Source: Areca catechu
Lineage: Eukaryota; Streptophyta; Magnoliopsida; Arecales; Arecaceae
DNA length: 64,000 nucleotides
Assembly (NCBI GenBank): GCA_021397845.1
Contig: CM038044.1
Coordinates: 83,647,942 to 83,711,941 of the forward strand
Reading direction: 5' to 3'
Made by a program: the position numbers and the translations under genes. This document shows positions 35,621 to 46,552 of the stretch, piece after piece; within the stretch, counting starts at the first letter, position 1; each line of letters opens with the position of its first letter. The notes beneath the pieces were generated by a model, which worked only from the letters and a program-made list of their open reading frames with translations, was not told the DNA's origin and made no database searches.

Positions 35621-35789
35621 TCTACTCGCTTCCAATGTACACTACTTGGGAGGGGTCAACCAAGTCCAAAGGAATGGGAATCAATTCCTCTATAAGCTCT
35701 CCTTGTTGTAGCCTCTATTAATTCTAGTGGTCGAGGCTCTCAATAGACATGGCTTTCTTTGGTTTTTGTTTAAGGGTCACCACATATCA

Positions 35790-36283
35790 TTACCTTGCCA
35801 AGGCTTGATCACCTAGTACCTCGCCCACCCCTTGGGGGTTAGGGAAGTTCAATAGTAGATGGTATGTTGAGACCACAACCCACAAGGCATTTAGGCTAGG
35901 TCTTCTTAGGATGGCATTATTGGCTACTGAGATTCTGACCACCAAGAAATATAGAAGGGCCATGGCATGTCTTAGGGCCTGGTCGACTATCACAAGTAGT
36001 GTCACGATATCGTCAACGAGAATGGTATCCCCAGAAAAACTACTCAAGGGAGTGTTCATCTTTTAGAGGCAATCCTAGGGCAAACCCATTCAAGAAAAGC
36101 ATCATAGAATAAAATATCTATGGAGCTTTCATTATCTACCAGGATTCTCTTTATATCGCATTCGAAAATAGCAAGGAAAAAAACCATAAGATCATTATGC
36201 AAGAATATGATTCCATTAGTGTCCACAATGAAAAAGTTAATAAGTTCTCCTATTCTCTGGCATTTGCATTGAGGGATTTTCAC
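35790..36283 (-). pseudogene. Element J: protease region
   Basis: The upstream frame (36283-36056) reads HNDLMVFFLAIFECDIKRIL and VDNESSIDILFYDAFLEW, matching the Tat protease pattern with VDNGSS-DILFYDAF (the Gly after Asn is Glu here). The next frame (36059-35790) reads FSGDTILVDDIVTLLVIV, RISVANNAILRRPSLNALW and VVVSTYHLLLNFPNPQGVGE, the conserved stretch after the protease. The catalytic triad is disturbed. Confidence 0.7.
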
Positions 36284-36289
36284 TTGGGA

Positions 36290-36645
36290 TACCCTAGCAT
36301 ATGCTTGTTGCCTTGATGAGCTTGCCCCCCAGTAGCCAGTCTACCGACGATTGTACTGATGTGGATTCTATTCTCAACAAGGGGTTCTATCGCTGGCTTG
36401 GATTCTTGACTAATGGCCTTCAATGTATTAGACTGACCGATGTAGTAGCATAGGTAGCCTCATTGGATCAGTGACTCGTTCTCTCTTTTCAAAGAGATGC
36501 AGTCTTTGGTGTCATGCCCATAGTCTCGATGAAATTGGTAATATTTTTTGGAATCCTTTTAGGCCTTCTTATTCATCTTTGCTAGCCACTAGATAAAATC
36601 CTGACCTTTGATCTCCATCAAGATCTATCCCTAGGGAGCATCTAT
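36290..36645 (-). pseudogene. Element J: gag C-terminal fragment
   Basis: Reads YYQFHRDYGHDTKDCISLKR, the Tat-type gag zinc knuckle (C-x-FH-D-GHDT-DC; its first Cys is Tyr here), followed by QGYL-like and ATGG remains. Stops occur at former Gln and Trp codons. It is cut at 36645 by the K LTR. Confidence 0.65.
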
Positions 36646-37530
36646 TGCCCAGCAAAGCAACCCAAGAGGCGGGGTGAATTGAGGTTTTTTTTAAAAAAAC
36701 TCTATTTTTGCAAAGATTTAAACAAGTACATGCCAATTCAAATAAAATATAGGTGCTCGTGATTCAAGTGTATGTGAGCTTGAAGATATGCAGCAAAATT
36801 AATAAAATAAATGCAGAATAAATAGTATCAAATAATGAGAGAGAGCAAGCAATCACAAACACAAAGATATATAGTGGTTCGGTGCACACTAAAGCACCTA
36901 TATCCACTCCCCAAGATTCACTTAGGAATATCACTATAATCTCACTTGATTACAGTCGATTAGTTTTCTGGGCTCACTAATCACAACACCTTGTTTTTCA
37001 CAAGGCTAACCAAAAATCTCTTGATTTTCTCAAGGCTCACCAAAATCCTCTTGGTTTTTCGGGATAACCAAAAATCTAGTTAGTTTTGACAAGGCTCACC
37101 AACAACCTAAACACTAGTTTCAAATCACTTGAAACTAGGAACAACAATAAAGTTGAATACAAAGTAACAATACAATCAAGCTTTCAAAAATAAAGCAAAT
37201 ATCTCTTTGAAGCTCTCTGATTGCTATTGAAGAAGCTTATCTTCAAGTTGTTGAAGCCTTAAATGATGCTTGAAGGATGGACTTGAATGTATCTTGAATG
37301 CTTTTGAATGCTTGAAGGCTCAACTTCACTCAATAGTAGTTGTTCTTCAATGAATATTTGAATGGAAACTTATTTCTTTTTTTCTTAAGAGTTTGGTCCA
37401 CTTTAAATACCTTTCCAAGCTTTAAATGACTATTTTTGACCATTGAATAGGTGAAAATAGTCATTGGAGATGAAAAGGACCAATTCTGTGCTTTAAAAGC
37501 CTAGCCGTTACTGTTCACCAGAACTCCAAG
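36646..37530 (-). repeat. Element K 3' LTR, outer part
   Basis: Starts TGCCCAGCAAAGC on the plus strand. A minus-strand TATA-like TATTTAAAG lies near 37402-37410. It breaks at 37530, where L is inserted. Confidence 0.6.
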
Positions 37531-39168
37531 TGATGAGGGATAGGATTCTAACATGATGCAGGATGAGGATGCACGGGAGGAACATAAAATATGCATCAAA
37601 TTAATTTTAGATTTTATTATGATTAAATTTTTGAAACAAGTCAAGACTAGGTTAGGGTTTTGTAGTAACGGTTAGAATCCTACACACACACTAGAACTAT
37701 CAAAGAGACAGAAAAATGAAGGATCCTAGGACTAAGAAGGCCTATTAGGTGCATGTTCAATCATCAAAAATCAGACAACGAGAGGTGGGAAGGGTTAGTG
37801 TTACCTAGCAATGACGATCTTGAAGCCGTAGAAAGGTTCGATCTGCTCGGATCGGCGCCTGGATGAAGAATGCGCTTGCCCGTGGTTCCACAAGCTTTTT
37901 ATCAAATCGATCTTGAGGCAAGGAGGACCTTATCCGAGGGTCACTTCTCCCGAGAAATCCTATACACATCACAGGTTTGGCTCATAGATGTAAAAAAAAA
38001 ATGAAACTGAAAGAAGAGAGAGTGGGGTGATGGAAGGGCTACTGGGATGGCAAGCAGCCAACATGGGGAAGAGGGCCCCTTGCTTGGAGAGGGGCACTTT
38101 GCTCCTAGAGAGGATGCTTGGGATGGAGCACCTAGCAGCCTGGAGGCCAGGGCACTCTTGGAAGAGAGGGGGGAAGGGGCGGAGAAGAGTAGGAGTGCTT
38201 TGATGTCGGCGGATTGGTGGGGGGAGAAGAGAGGGTGGCGGCCTTGGGTTTGGGATGGAGGGCATCTTAGGGTTTAGAGATGGCTAGTGGTTGGCTAGGG
38301 TTTAGTGGAAGAAGGGGCTGCTGAGGGCTAGGGCTTGCACATAAGTAAAAGAAATGATTAGGGTCTCACACCCACTCCAATTGGAGGAAAAACACTTGGA
38401 CAAAATAACTCAATTTGTATTCATACAAGAGGGGAGAGGGTGGGTATTTATAGAACCACCCAGGTTACATGACTTGAGGGTCAAGAAACCCTAACTTGAG
38501 GGCCAAGAAAACCTGGTTGACTGTGTCAATAACAGGCTTCTTTCTTCGGCTAGGTTGCTTGACTCATTGGTGGGCTTGGAAGACATCTCCTTGGACCTGG
38601 TCAAAGGCTTGGGTCGCTTAACCTTCTTGGACTGGGTCAAAGCTTGGGAGGGGGTGCCAACATGAATGGGCCTGGGAGGGGCACCAACTACAATGGGCCT
38701 TGGACTGGAGCGCCATGGCTAGGGATATGGGGTCCCACTTCTTCATGAGATCTTGTGGACTTGGGGTGCCATCACTTGAAGCTTGGACTAGGGCGCTCTC
38801 TTGTGGGCTTGGTATTATGAAAGGGCCCAGGTACTTGGGCTCCATTGCTGGGGAGGCCTGAGTAGGGGTCTAGTGCATGGAATCTAGTTTTGATTGGAAA
38901 AGAGCCTGGTGAATCTCCTGGTCTGGTGACTCTCCTCTTGGTTCTTGTCTTGAAGGAAAATATAGGACTCATATTGGACTAAAATAAAGGGACTTCAACT
39001 GACTTAGTAAACTTAATCAGCTCACCTTATTGTAGGACTCAAAATTAGACTTCATTACAGGACTTAATTTACCCTGAAGGACTCAACTTACAAATGACTG
39101 ATTATCCAACACATGAATTAAAAATTGGAACCTTGAAATCCTGGTCTGCTCTTGATGTTCCTACATCA
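37531..39168 (-). repeat. Element L 3' LTR (1638 bp)
   Basis: Matches 51676-53332 throughout, with many scattered substitutions and small indels, clearly more than between the M LTRs. Minus-strand TATA box TATAAATA at 38445-38452. The open frames 38047-38277 and 38618-38972 are LTR sequence and recur in the other LTR. Confidence 0.85.
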
Positions 39169-40726
39169 ATTCTCTCGGGGTGGGAGGAACTCGACCCTGT
39201 CGGGTAAAGGTCGATCTGTCTCTGGTTCTACTATGACAGGTCTGGGTTTAGGCATTGCGGATCCTCTCAAGTGATCCACGAAACCTCAGATCTTGATCGA
39301 CCTTGCCAACAAACCAAGTGACATGGTAGCCTTTGATCCGGGTGCTGATGGCTTGGTCATCCAGGATATGCTCTATCATTTCCCCTCATAGGCTAATTGG
39401 ATGGTGGACACTCAGGGTTGGGTTTGTTCTCAAGAAAAGGGTCAGGCTCAATAGACTCACTGGATATCATTGCTGGCTCCCTACACTCAACTAAGTTTGA
39501 GATATTGAAGGTTGAGCTTAATGCCTAATTAGGTTATAATTTAGGAACTAGGTCCAACATTCTTTATCACTTTGATGGATCCAGCTTACGGGTATGTAGC
39601 CTAATCATCACAAGATTTTTCTTGCAAACTCTTGGGCTCATTTCAAGAATTAACCTTGTTTTTATAAAAATCATTGCTTACATTAATCTTATAGCTAATT
39701 CATTATGCAAATCTCTAATCATGCAGTGCAAAAACTCATAACACCTAATGTAGGCAAATGACTCATGCCAACACTTATTGTTATGTAGACTCGACTAAAC
39801 CCTAAACTACAACTGTGGGTTTAACCCTTTATCAGGCGGGTGACATGCAGATGAGAATGGTGCATGCACTCCTACTAAATGCCATAGAGTATGCTAGAAG
39901 TAAGATGCAAACCTAACATGCATAATGAACGTATGCATTATACTTACCTCTATAAAATGCAATCGAATGGTCCTAGAAATGCTAGAATTTTTTGGAAAGG
40001 TTAGAAAATAAGAGGTGGATTCAGGGTTAGTCTGGTAGGATAGAAAGTAAGAAGAGGGTTAAAGGTTGATTGGATAAAGTAGGATATAAGAAGGGGTGTC
40101 AGGGATTGGTCCTAGACTAATGAGGTTAACGTTACAGAGTTGAGGCATATTTATAGTGTCTACCTTATGGAAGAATGGGTCACTAATTTTAGGGAAGAGA
40201 TCTTCAATTAGGATCAAAGAAGTGACTTCATCATGAGGGTACTAGGTTAAATAAGCCAAGTCCTCAATAAACACTTCTGGCTTATGAAATTCAGGACTAG
40301 GCTTTACAATTGGGTTATCTTGTAAAGTTTCCTCAAGTAGGACTCTAACAGCAGGATCTGGGTTCTCTTTCTCTAACTGTTCTTCCACTATATCTTCAGT
40401 TTGGGTGTGGTCAGGGTCAACTAATCCTAGGTTGGCTTTAGTCTGGGTAGGGTCAACTAATTCTGGGTTGGCTTTGGTCTGGGTAGGGTCAGGGTCAACT
40501 AATTCTAGGTCATCTATAGGTATCTCCTCTTCTTCTTCCTCATACTCACCTACTAAGTTCACATTAGCTTCATACACTTCCTCTTCAATGTCTTCCTTGT
40601 GAACCAATGGGATGGTAGGAGGGGGTTGGTTAAGGAAAAATTGACAAGTATTTGGGGTAGCAGGGGTGGGTCAACTAAGGGGTGCTTGACTAATACTTGA
40701 CTTGCTCTCGGGGATGGTAGGGGTGG
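39169..40726 (-). pseudogene. Element L: acidic linker, shared region and integrase tail remnant
   Basis: The frame 40607-40242 reads EEEVYEANVNLVGEYEEEEE and a three-fold repeat of VDP-HTQT/KANPELVDP. After a stop it continues with DLFPKISDPFFHKVD, NVNLISLGPIPDTPS and MHTFIMHVRFASYF, the segment also seen in F and E. Near 39640-39190 come STFNISNLVECREPAM and a degraded chromodomain tail before the polypurine tract 'attctctcggggtgggagg' (plus, 39169-39187). This is more decayed than in F. The stretch 40608-40726 leads to the M insertion point and its TSD GGTGG. Confidence 0.6.
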
Positions 40727-42325
40727 TGATGCAGAACAAAGAACAAAGAAGCGTATGCTGAAGTAAATTTAAGATTAATTCTTTTTCTTTTTTTTTTATA
40801 TTTCAGAAATTGGCCTCGACTCAAAGTAAAGTAAACTAAATTGATGGAAACTAGGTAAGAATTGAAAGCACAATTTAGAAGAAGCTAAATTATCAGAGTA
40901 GTTCAGAAGTAACGGATCGGTGGGGGTTGAGAAACTCCCAAACCTAGGGTTTCGCTCTGAACTTTCAACAGGACAGAAATAAAGAGAAGAGATGGTTTAC
41001 CAGCCAGACAGTGATCTTCTCAGAATTTGGGTGGAAGAACTCTCTCGAGCAGATTGATGGATCCTCGGATTCGGCTATCTTCGCAATGGATCCTCCAATA
41101 CTGGTCTTGTGGTTTGGTCGGCTTCTCCTGGACTCAAGATCTGGGAAGAAGAAAAACAAGTGAGGGATTCAGAGACTCAGGGAAGGATTTACCTGTTCGA
41201 AGAACTTGAAGGCTGATGTCGCTGAGATCCGGATTCTCTTGAAGGCTGATTCGACTCCCACTGAAAGAGCTTTGGATCTGAAGTACCCGGACTGTAGCTG
41301 GATGCTGGTGGTCGGCCTGGACTTGGAGAGAGAGGCCGTGGGAGGTGGAATAGGTTAGGGTTTGGTGGATTGAAGTGGATGGTGGGCGGCTAGGGTTTGG
41401 AGTAGAAGTGGCTAACCTAGGGTTTGGGTTTTGGAGATCTCACACCTCCTCAAGGTTCCTGGAGAACCCGGATTTACTCCCTCATGGAGCTCAACACCTG
41501 GATGCAAGTGCGGAAGAGAGAAAACACAAAGTTTGCTCATAAAAAAATTTGGTTTCATTCATCTGATTCCTTTAAACTTACAAGAGGGGTTTAATTTATA
41601 GGACTTTACAAGAGAGTAGGGTTTTACATCTTCCCATGTGGGACTAAAGGAGGGGATCTACAAATCAGGATAATCCATACACATATGGTCGGCCAAGGTA
41701 CCAAAAAAAATTGATTTGGGTTATAAAAGGAAGGTAGATGGCGCCTCCATGCTTGGGTCTTCAAGAGAGGATTTCTTTCCTTCCATGGCTCAACTCTTTT
41801 GGACTCCTCCTTTTCTTCCTCCCTAAGTCAAGGTCCTTCCCATCTTTGTTTTGGATATTTTTGGCATGTAGTGGGCGCCTCCTTGAAGTTCTCTCCAAGA
41901 GAATTTCTTCCCTTTCATAGTTTGGTTCTTTTGGGAAAGTCTTGGGCCACCCCCTTGATTTGTGGACTCCTGGTGGATTTCTCCTCAACTGGCGCATGAG
42001 AGAAGGGAGCTGCTATCTGTGGTGTGGGGACCAAAGGCTGCTGGATGTAGATATGGCACCCCCTGGACTCAGGCGTATGGCTGGGAGTGTGGCGCCCACT
42101 TGCTTGGCCTTGGGAGAAAATGTAACACCCCAGGTTGAAGCCCTAGTCCACTACTGAGTCAACATGACTCAACAAAATAAAATGCAGGTAATATAGACTC
42201 AAGCTAAAATTGAGTTGATCTAGTCAACTCTTATTACAAACCAAAAACCCTAATTCTTCGGGCAAGGTTAATCAGAGATCCAGATGGAGCTCTGAAGTCT
42301 TCTTCTGAGTCTGGTGCCCGCACCA
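40727..42325 (-). repeat. Element M 3' LTR (1599 bp)
   Basis: TGATGCAGAACAAAG to CCCGCACCA on the plus strand. Minus-strand TATA box TATAAATT at 41593-41600. Nearly identical to the 5' LTR; visible differences include poly-T length near 40790 and single substitutions. Open frames such as 41738-41999 recur at 48976-49237 and are not genes. Confidence 0.9.
41593..41600 (-). promoter_or_regulatory. TATA box in the element M LTR
   Basis: TATAAATT on the minus strand; the same motif is in the 5' LTR near 48831-48838, where it would drive transcription of M. Confidence 0.45.
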
Positions 42326-43305
42326 ATTCTCCCAGGATGGGAGGAACTCGACCCTGTCGAGTATGGATCAAGTTGGCTCTGGTATCTCTCCAAGAGGTCT
42401 GGGTCCAGCTCTTGTAATTCTTCTCGGGAGATCCAAGAGTCATCAGAATCTGGCCTTCCTAGCCAGCGGACCAGGTATCTTTGGTATCCTCGATTACAAG
42501 TAGAGATAATCTGATCATCCAGGATCTTTTCAATCTGCTCTTTCCTCACAGGCCAATTTGTTGGTGGACACACAGGGTCAGGTTCACTCTCAAGAGCAGG
42601 ATTAGGTTCAAAAGCCTCACTGGGAATCACAGCTGGCTCCCTATACTCTACTAGGTCTGTAATGTTGAAAGTGGAGCTAATGCCTAGTTCTGGAGGTAAC
42701 TCGAGCACATAGACATTGGTTCCTACTCTCTTTACCACTCTAAATGGTCCAGCTCGCCTAGCATATAACTTTCTAACGGTTCCAGGAGGAAACCGTTCAG
42801 GCCTTAACCTAATCATTACATAGTCTCCTTCGTCAAAAGTTTTGACTCGCCTTTGAGAATCAGCCAATTTCTTATAAGTTTCATTACTTAAATTTATTTT
42901 GGCTTGAATTTCTTTATGCAAGTCTTTTATATGCTGTGCAAAAACTTCGGCAGACTCGGAGACCCGTGTGTGGACTGGTAAAGGAGCTAGGTCAAGAGGT
43001 GTGTGGGGTTTGTAACCATGCACAATTTCAAATGGACTCTTACCCGTAGACCTATTGACCGAGTCATTATATGCAAATTCAGCTCTAGGTAAGTACAAAT
43101 CCCAGTTCCTAATGTTTTCACCAACAAGACACCTTAACAGATTGCCTAGACTACGGTTCACTACTTCAGTTTGGCCGTCAGTCTGGGGATGATAGGCAAT
43201 TGAAAACTTAAGTTTCGTCCCTAACTTATGCCAAAGGGTTTTCCAGAAATAGCTGGTGAACCGAACATCCCTATCTGAAATAATGGTCTTGGGTAGGCCA
43301 TGGAG
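42268..43305 (-). CDS. Element M: integrase C-terminal half with chromodomain
   Basis: This frame continues from a TGA at 43306-43308 (an Arg CGA in relatives) to a stop at 42268, 58 bases inside the 3' LTR. It carries the second and third integrase catalytic residues (ISDRDVRF; YHPQTDGQTEVVNRSLG), the core end (WDLYLPRAEFAYN, GKSPFEIVHGY), and the DNA-binding tail with RRAGPFRVVKRVG (GPY/F module). Then comes a chromodomain-like C-terminus (EKILDDQIIS, YLVRWLGRPDSDDSWI, LLERYQSQL). Such domains tether integration to heterochromatin marks in chromoviruses. The polypurine tract codes for SSSHPGRI. Confidence 0.85.
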   Translation of the reverse strand, partial: LHGLPKTIISDRDVRFTSYFWKTLWHKLGTKLKFSIAYHPQTDGQTEVVNRSLGNLLRCLVGENIRNWDLYLPRAEFAYNDSVNRSTGKSPFEIVHGYKPHTPLDLAPLPVHTRVSESAEVFAQHIKDLHKEIQAKINLSNETYKKLADSQRRVKTFDEGDYVMIRLRPERFPPGTVRKLYARRAGPFRVVKRVGTNVYVLELPPELGISSTFNITDLVEYREPAVIPSEAFEPNPALESEPDPVCPPTNWPVRKEQIEKILDDQIISTCNRGYQRYLVRWLGRPDSDDSWISREELQELDPDLLERYQSQLDPYSTGSSSSHPGRIGAGTRLRRRLQSSIWISD

Positions 43306-43878
43306 TCAAACTATCTCATTAAAGAATAGGGTGGCTACCTTAGATGCATCAAATGTTTGGGAACAAGGCAAGAAATGGGCCATCTTGGAAAATCGGTCTA
43401 CTACAACACAGATAGAGTCATGCCTCCTCTGGGTCTTAGGCAAACCTAACACAAAGTCCATGCTCACATCTTGCCAAGGACGATCTGGGACAGGGAGTGG
43501 GGTATAAAGGCCGGTGTTCTGTTTTCGCTGTTTGGCAACAGCACAGGTCCGACACCTAGCCACAATGTGTGCTACATCTCTTTTTAAGCTAGGCCAGAAA
43601 AAATGGTCTTCAATAGCCAGGGTGGTCTTATCTTTTCCGAAATGGCCAGCTAAACCTCCAGCATGAGTTTCCCAAATCAAGAATTCCCTAAGAGAGGTTC
43701 TAGGGATGCAAAGCCTATTCTTAAAGAACAGAAAGCCATCTAAAAGGGAATAATCCTTATGTTCACTAGATGGTCCTTGAGTTAGATCCTGGTACACAGT
43801 CTTAAAATCCGGACATGACTCATATTCTTCTTTGATTTGCTCAAACCCTATGACTTCAGCCCTAACAGAATTCAACAA
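43306..43878 (-). CDS. Element M: integrase N-terminal half
   Basis: 190 residues open. It holds the zinc-binding domain with H72 (ETHAGG), H79 (LAGHFG), C109 and C112 (RCRTC), then the start of the catalytic core with D141 (DVSMDFVLGLP) and ICVVVDRFSKMAHFL. It stops at a TGA where relatives have an Arg codon, and the frame continues without shift into 43305. Upstream, one extra A near 43912 puts this frame out of step with RNase H. With that base removed, the reading joins as KVADALSRR, the usual RNase H-integrase linker. Confidence 0.85.
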   Translation of the reverse strand: MLNSVRAEVIGFEQIKEEYESCPDFKTVYQDLTQGPSSEHKDYSLLDGFLFFKNRLCIPRTSLREFLIWETHAGGLAGHFGKDKTTLAIEDHFFWPSLKRDVAHIVARCRTCAVAKQRKQNTGLYTPLPVPDRPWQDVSMDFVLGLPKTQRRHDSICVVVDRFSKMAHFLPCSQTFDASKVATLFFNEIV

Positions 43879-43999
43879 TAAAGATCGACGACTAAGGGCA
43901 TCAGCTACCTTATTTTTCAGACCCAGCCTTATGCTTCAAAACAAAAGTATAGGACTGGATATACTCTACCCACTTAGCATGCCTAGGGTTAAGCTTCTT

Positions 44000-46492
44000 C
44001 TAAGAATTCAAGAATCTAAGAGCCTCATGGTCCGAAAACAGCACAAATTCTTGCGGTAGCAAATAATGTCTCCAGTAACGCAAAGCTTGCACTACCGCAT
44101 AAAATTTCTTATCATAGGTAGAATACCTAAGCTTAGCATCATTAAGTTTTTCACTAAAGAATGCTACGGGATGGTTTTCTTGGCTTAGGACTCCACCGAT
44201 ACCTATTCCTGAAGCATCACAGGCAACCTCAAATACCTTTGAAAAGTCCGGTAGTCTCAAAATGGGCGCCTGGGTCATCCTATCCTTAAGATCTAGGAAG
44301 GCTTTATGGGCTGCTTTGGTCCACTGAAATTCTCCCTTCCTAATATAGTCTGTGATAGGAGCAACTACGGTACTAAACCCCTTTATGAATCGCCTATAGA
44401 AGGTAGCCAAGCCATGGAAACTTCTGACTTCATGCACATTGGTCGGATCTGGCCATTCTACTATGGACCTAATCTTTTCAGGATCGGCAGCCACGCCGTC
44501 AGGGGTTACAACAAATCCAAGGAAGATAATTCTACTGGTCATAAATTCACACTTTTTGAGATTACCATAGAGACTATCATTCCTCAAAACTTGACAGACT
44601 TGTCTAAGGTGGCCTAGGTGATCTGCAGGGGTCTTACTATAGATCAGGATGTCATCAAAATAGACCACTACAAACTTCCCTATGAAAGCTCTAAGTACCT
44701 GGGTCATAATCCTCATGAAAGTACTAGGGGCATTGGACAACCCAAAAGGCATAACAACCCATTCAAAGAGACCATCCTTAGTTTTGAAGGCTGTCTTCCA
44801 CTCATCCCCTGGTCTAATTCTAACCTGATGATAGCCGCTCTTGAGATCAATTTTAGAAAAAACCATGGCACCGGCCATCATATCAAGCATGTAATCTAGT
44901 CTAGGGATGGGGAACCTATACTTGATTGTGATTTTATTGATGGCATGACTGTCAACACACATCCTCCACGTGCCATCCTTCTTCGGGGTTAGAAGTGCAG
45001 GGACTGCACTAGGGCTAAGACTCTCTCCAATGAACCCCTTCCTCAACAATTTGCCAACCTGCTTTTGCAGTTCTTTATGCTCAGATGGATTCATCCTATA
45101 ATGGGGCAAGTTTGGTAAAGTAGCTCCTGGGACTAAATCTATGGAATGCTGAATATCCCTAAGAGGTGGAAGGTGGTCTGGCAAATCCTCAGGAAAAACA
45201 TCCTCAAATTCTTCTAATAAAGGCTTAACTTCCTTAGGAAGCTCTGAGGGTGTAGGAGTCCTAAGTTCCTTAGCAGTCAACATCCAAATGGGTGAACCAC
45301 TATGAATTTCTTGTTGTAGATCCTTGGCACTAATTAGGTTCACTCCAGTCTTCATTTCTCTGACCTTACTGGTTCCTTTAGCTACCTTGTCCTTAGGAGA
45401 GACTGAATGGATTGTGATTTTCTTCCCATTGAAACTAAAGACACAGGTGTTGGATTTTTCTAAGAGGGTGGCATCATGATCATACAACCAAGGTCTTCCA
45501 AGAATTATACTGCTCACCCCCATGGGTAAGACATCACACCAAATCTTCTCTTGATAGGATTGCATTTGGATTTGGACCTGACATCTAGACTGGATGGGTA
45601 TAGAGGTAGAGTCTACCCAAGAAACCTTATAGGGGTTGGGGTGGGGGACTGGGGTTAAGCCTAACATTTTGACAGTGCTAGTAGAAATGGCATTCACACA
45701 GCTCCCACTATCTATGATGATTTTACAAACCTTATCCCCTAGTTTAAGGAAAGTCTGTAGGATGTTAGTCCTACGCCAATCTTCCTGAACTTTAGTCTGG
45801 GACAGGATGCATCTCACAACCCCTAATTGGTCAGACTCTGTGGATTCTTCCTCTCCTTCATACTCATCGACCAAATTCATTCCGGCCTCATAAACTTCTT
45901 CTTCAAACTCCTCATTAGGCTCGGAATTCTCTTCTCCTCCCTCTTCTATATATAGGGATCTACGAGGGCAATGGCTAGAAACATGACCTACCTTATGACA
46001 CTTAAAACAAGCTATGGCTGTGCACTGATTGGAGATATGACCGGGCTTCTGGCACTTAAAACAGACGATACTAGGGGTTCTCTGGGTGTCAGGTGCCTTA
46101 CCTTTGTCCATGGGCCTAGGGGTGGGAATACCTTGATTAGGCTTGCTAGGGGTAACCTGGCTAGGTCCATTTCTTGGGATTGGGGCACTAACCCTTGATG
46201 GCATGGGTCCTCTCTGAAACTTCTCAGTGTTCAGTGCAATCTGATAGGCTTGGTCTAGGTTAGTAACCTCTCTCAGAAACAACTCTCTCTTAATATCTTC
46301 CCTAAGTCCATCCCTAAATCTAGACAAAGTGACCTCATGGGCTTCACTCACATCACATCTCATCAGGTATTCATCAAAGGTGGTTATGTAGTCTGAAACA
46401 GATCGGTTCCCTTGTTTCAAAGTCTGCCATTGGTCTAACAGATTTTGCTGGTATGAAATGGGTAGGTACTTGTCTCTAAGTTTCTCTTTCAT
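44000..46492 (-). CDS. Element M: gag C-terminus, zinc knuckles, protease, RT and RNase H (830 aa open)
   Basis: End of capsid (1-95), two CCHC knuckles (C144/C147/H152/C157 and C162/C165/H170/C175), acidic linker (183-222), protease (IIDSGSCVNAIS, D261), RT about 440-680 with D549 (KIDLKSGYHQ) and YFDD 611-614, and RNase H about 735-830 with D759 (ACDASG) and D821 (FSDH). The usual RNase H Glu (YDKEF) is Lys here, at residue 796. The start shown is only the first Met after a TAG at 46550-46552; the true reading starts at 47059. The 3' stop (TAG, 44000-44002) stands where relatives have Gln (NSQKKLNPRHAKW). Confidence 0.9.
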   Translation of the reverse strand: MKEKLRDKYLPISYQQNLLDQWQTLKQGNRSVSDYITTFDEYLMRCDVSEAHEVTLSRFRDGLREDIKRELFLREVTNLDQAYQIALNTEKFQRGPMPSRVSAPIPRNGPSQVTPSKPNQGIPTPRPMDKGKAPDTQRTPSIVCFKCQKPGHISNQCTAIACFKCHKVGHVSSHCPRRSLYIEEGGEENSEPNEEFEEEVYEAGMNLVDEYEGEEESTESDQLGVVRCILSQTKVQEDWRRTNILQTFLKLGDKVCKIIIDSGSCVNAISTSTVKMLGLTPVPHPNPYKVSWVDSTSIPIQSRCQVQIQMQSYQEKIWCDVLPMGVSSIILGRPWLYDHDATLLEKSNTCVFSFNGKKITIHSVSPKDKVAKGTSKVREMKTGVNLISAKDLQQEIHSGSPIWMLTAKELRTPTPSELPKEVKPLLEEFEDVFPEDLPDHLPPLRDIQHSIDLVPGATLPNLPHYRMNPSEHKELQKQVGKLLRKGFIGESLSPSAVPALLTPKKDGTWRMCVDSHAINKITIKYRFPIPRLDYMLDMMAGAMVFSKIDLKSGYHQVRIRPGDEWKTAFKTKDGLFEWVVMPFGLSNAPSTFMRIMTQVLRAFIGKFVVVYFDDILIYSKTPADHLGHLRQVCQVLRNDSLYGNLKKCEFMTSRIIFLGFVVTPDGVAADPEKIRSIVEWPDPTNVHEVRSFHGLATFYRRFIKGFSTVVAPITDYIRKGEFQWTKAAHKAFLDLKDRMTQAPILRLPDFSKVFEVACDASGIGIGGVLSQENHPVAFFSEKLNDAKLRYSTYDKKFYAVVQALRYWRHYLLPQEFVLFSDHEALRFLNS

Positions 46493-46552
46493 ACCCTGCC
46501 AAGTGGTTATGGGCTCTACATTTTGTCTTCTAGTGGTCAGCTCAATGTTCCC

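Larger units (their letters stand above)
33476..36645 (-). mobile_element. Element J: Tat-like Ty3/gypsy remnant
   Basis: On the minus strand the order is end of gag, protease, RT with RNase H, a second RNase H-like domain, and start of integrase. The extra RNase H and the motifs place it in the Tat/Retand/Ogre group, unlike the chromoviruses elsewhere in the window. Dense stops and frameshifts show it is older. Its gag is cut by the K LTR at 36646 and its integrase by P at 33475. Confidence 0.75.

Noticed and set aside
34024..35720. Plus-strand open frames across J (for example 34024-34305, 35443-35721)
   Set aside because: They are shadows: the minus strand carries recognisable RT and RNase H motifs over the same bases.
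33480..36645. Integrated pararetrovirus as an alternative for J
   Set aside because: The additional RNase H domain, integrase start and gag knuckle of the GHDT-DC type fit Tat-like gypsy elements; pararetroviruses lack integrase.
41738..42157. Several short open frames repeated at 48976-49395
   Set aside because: They are the two LTR copies of element M in different frames, with no protein family motif.
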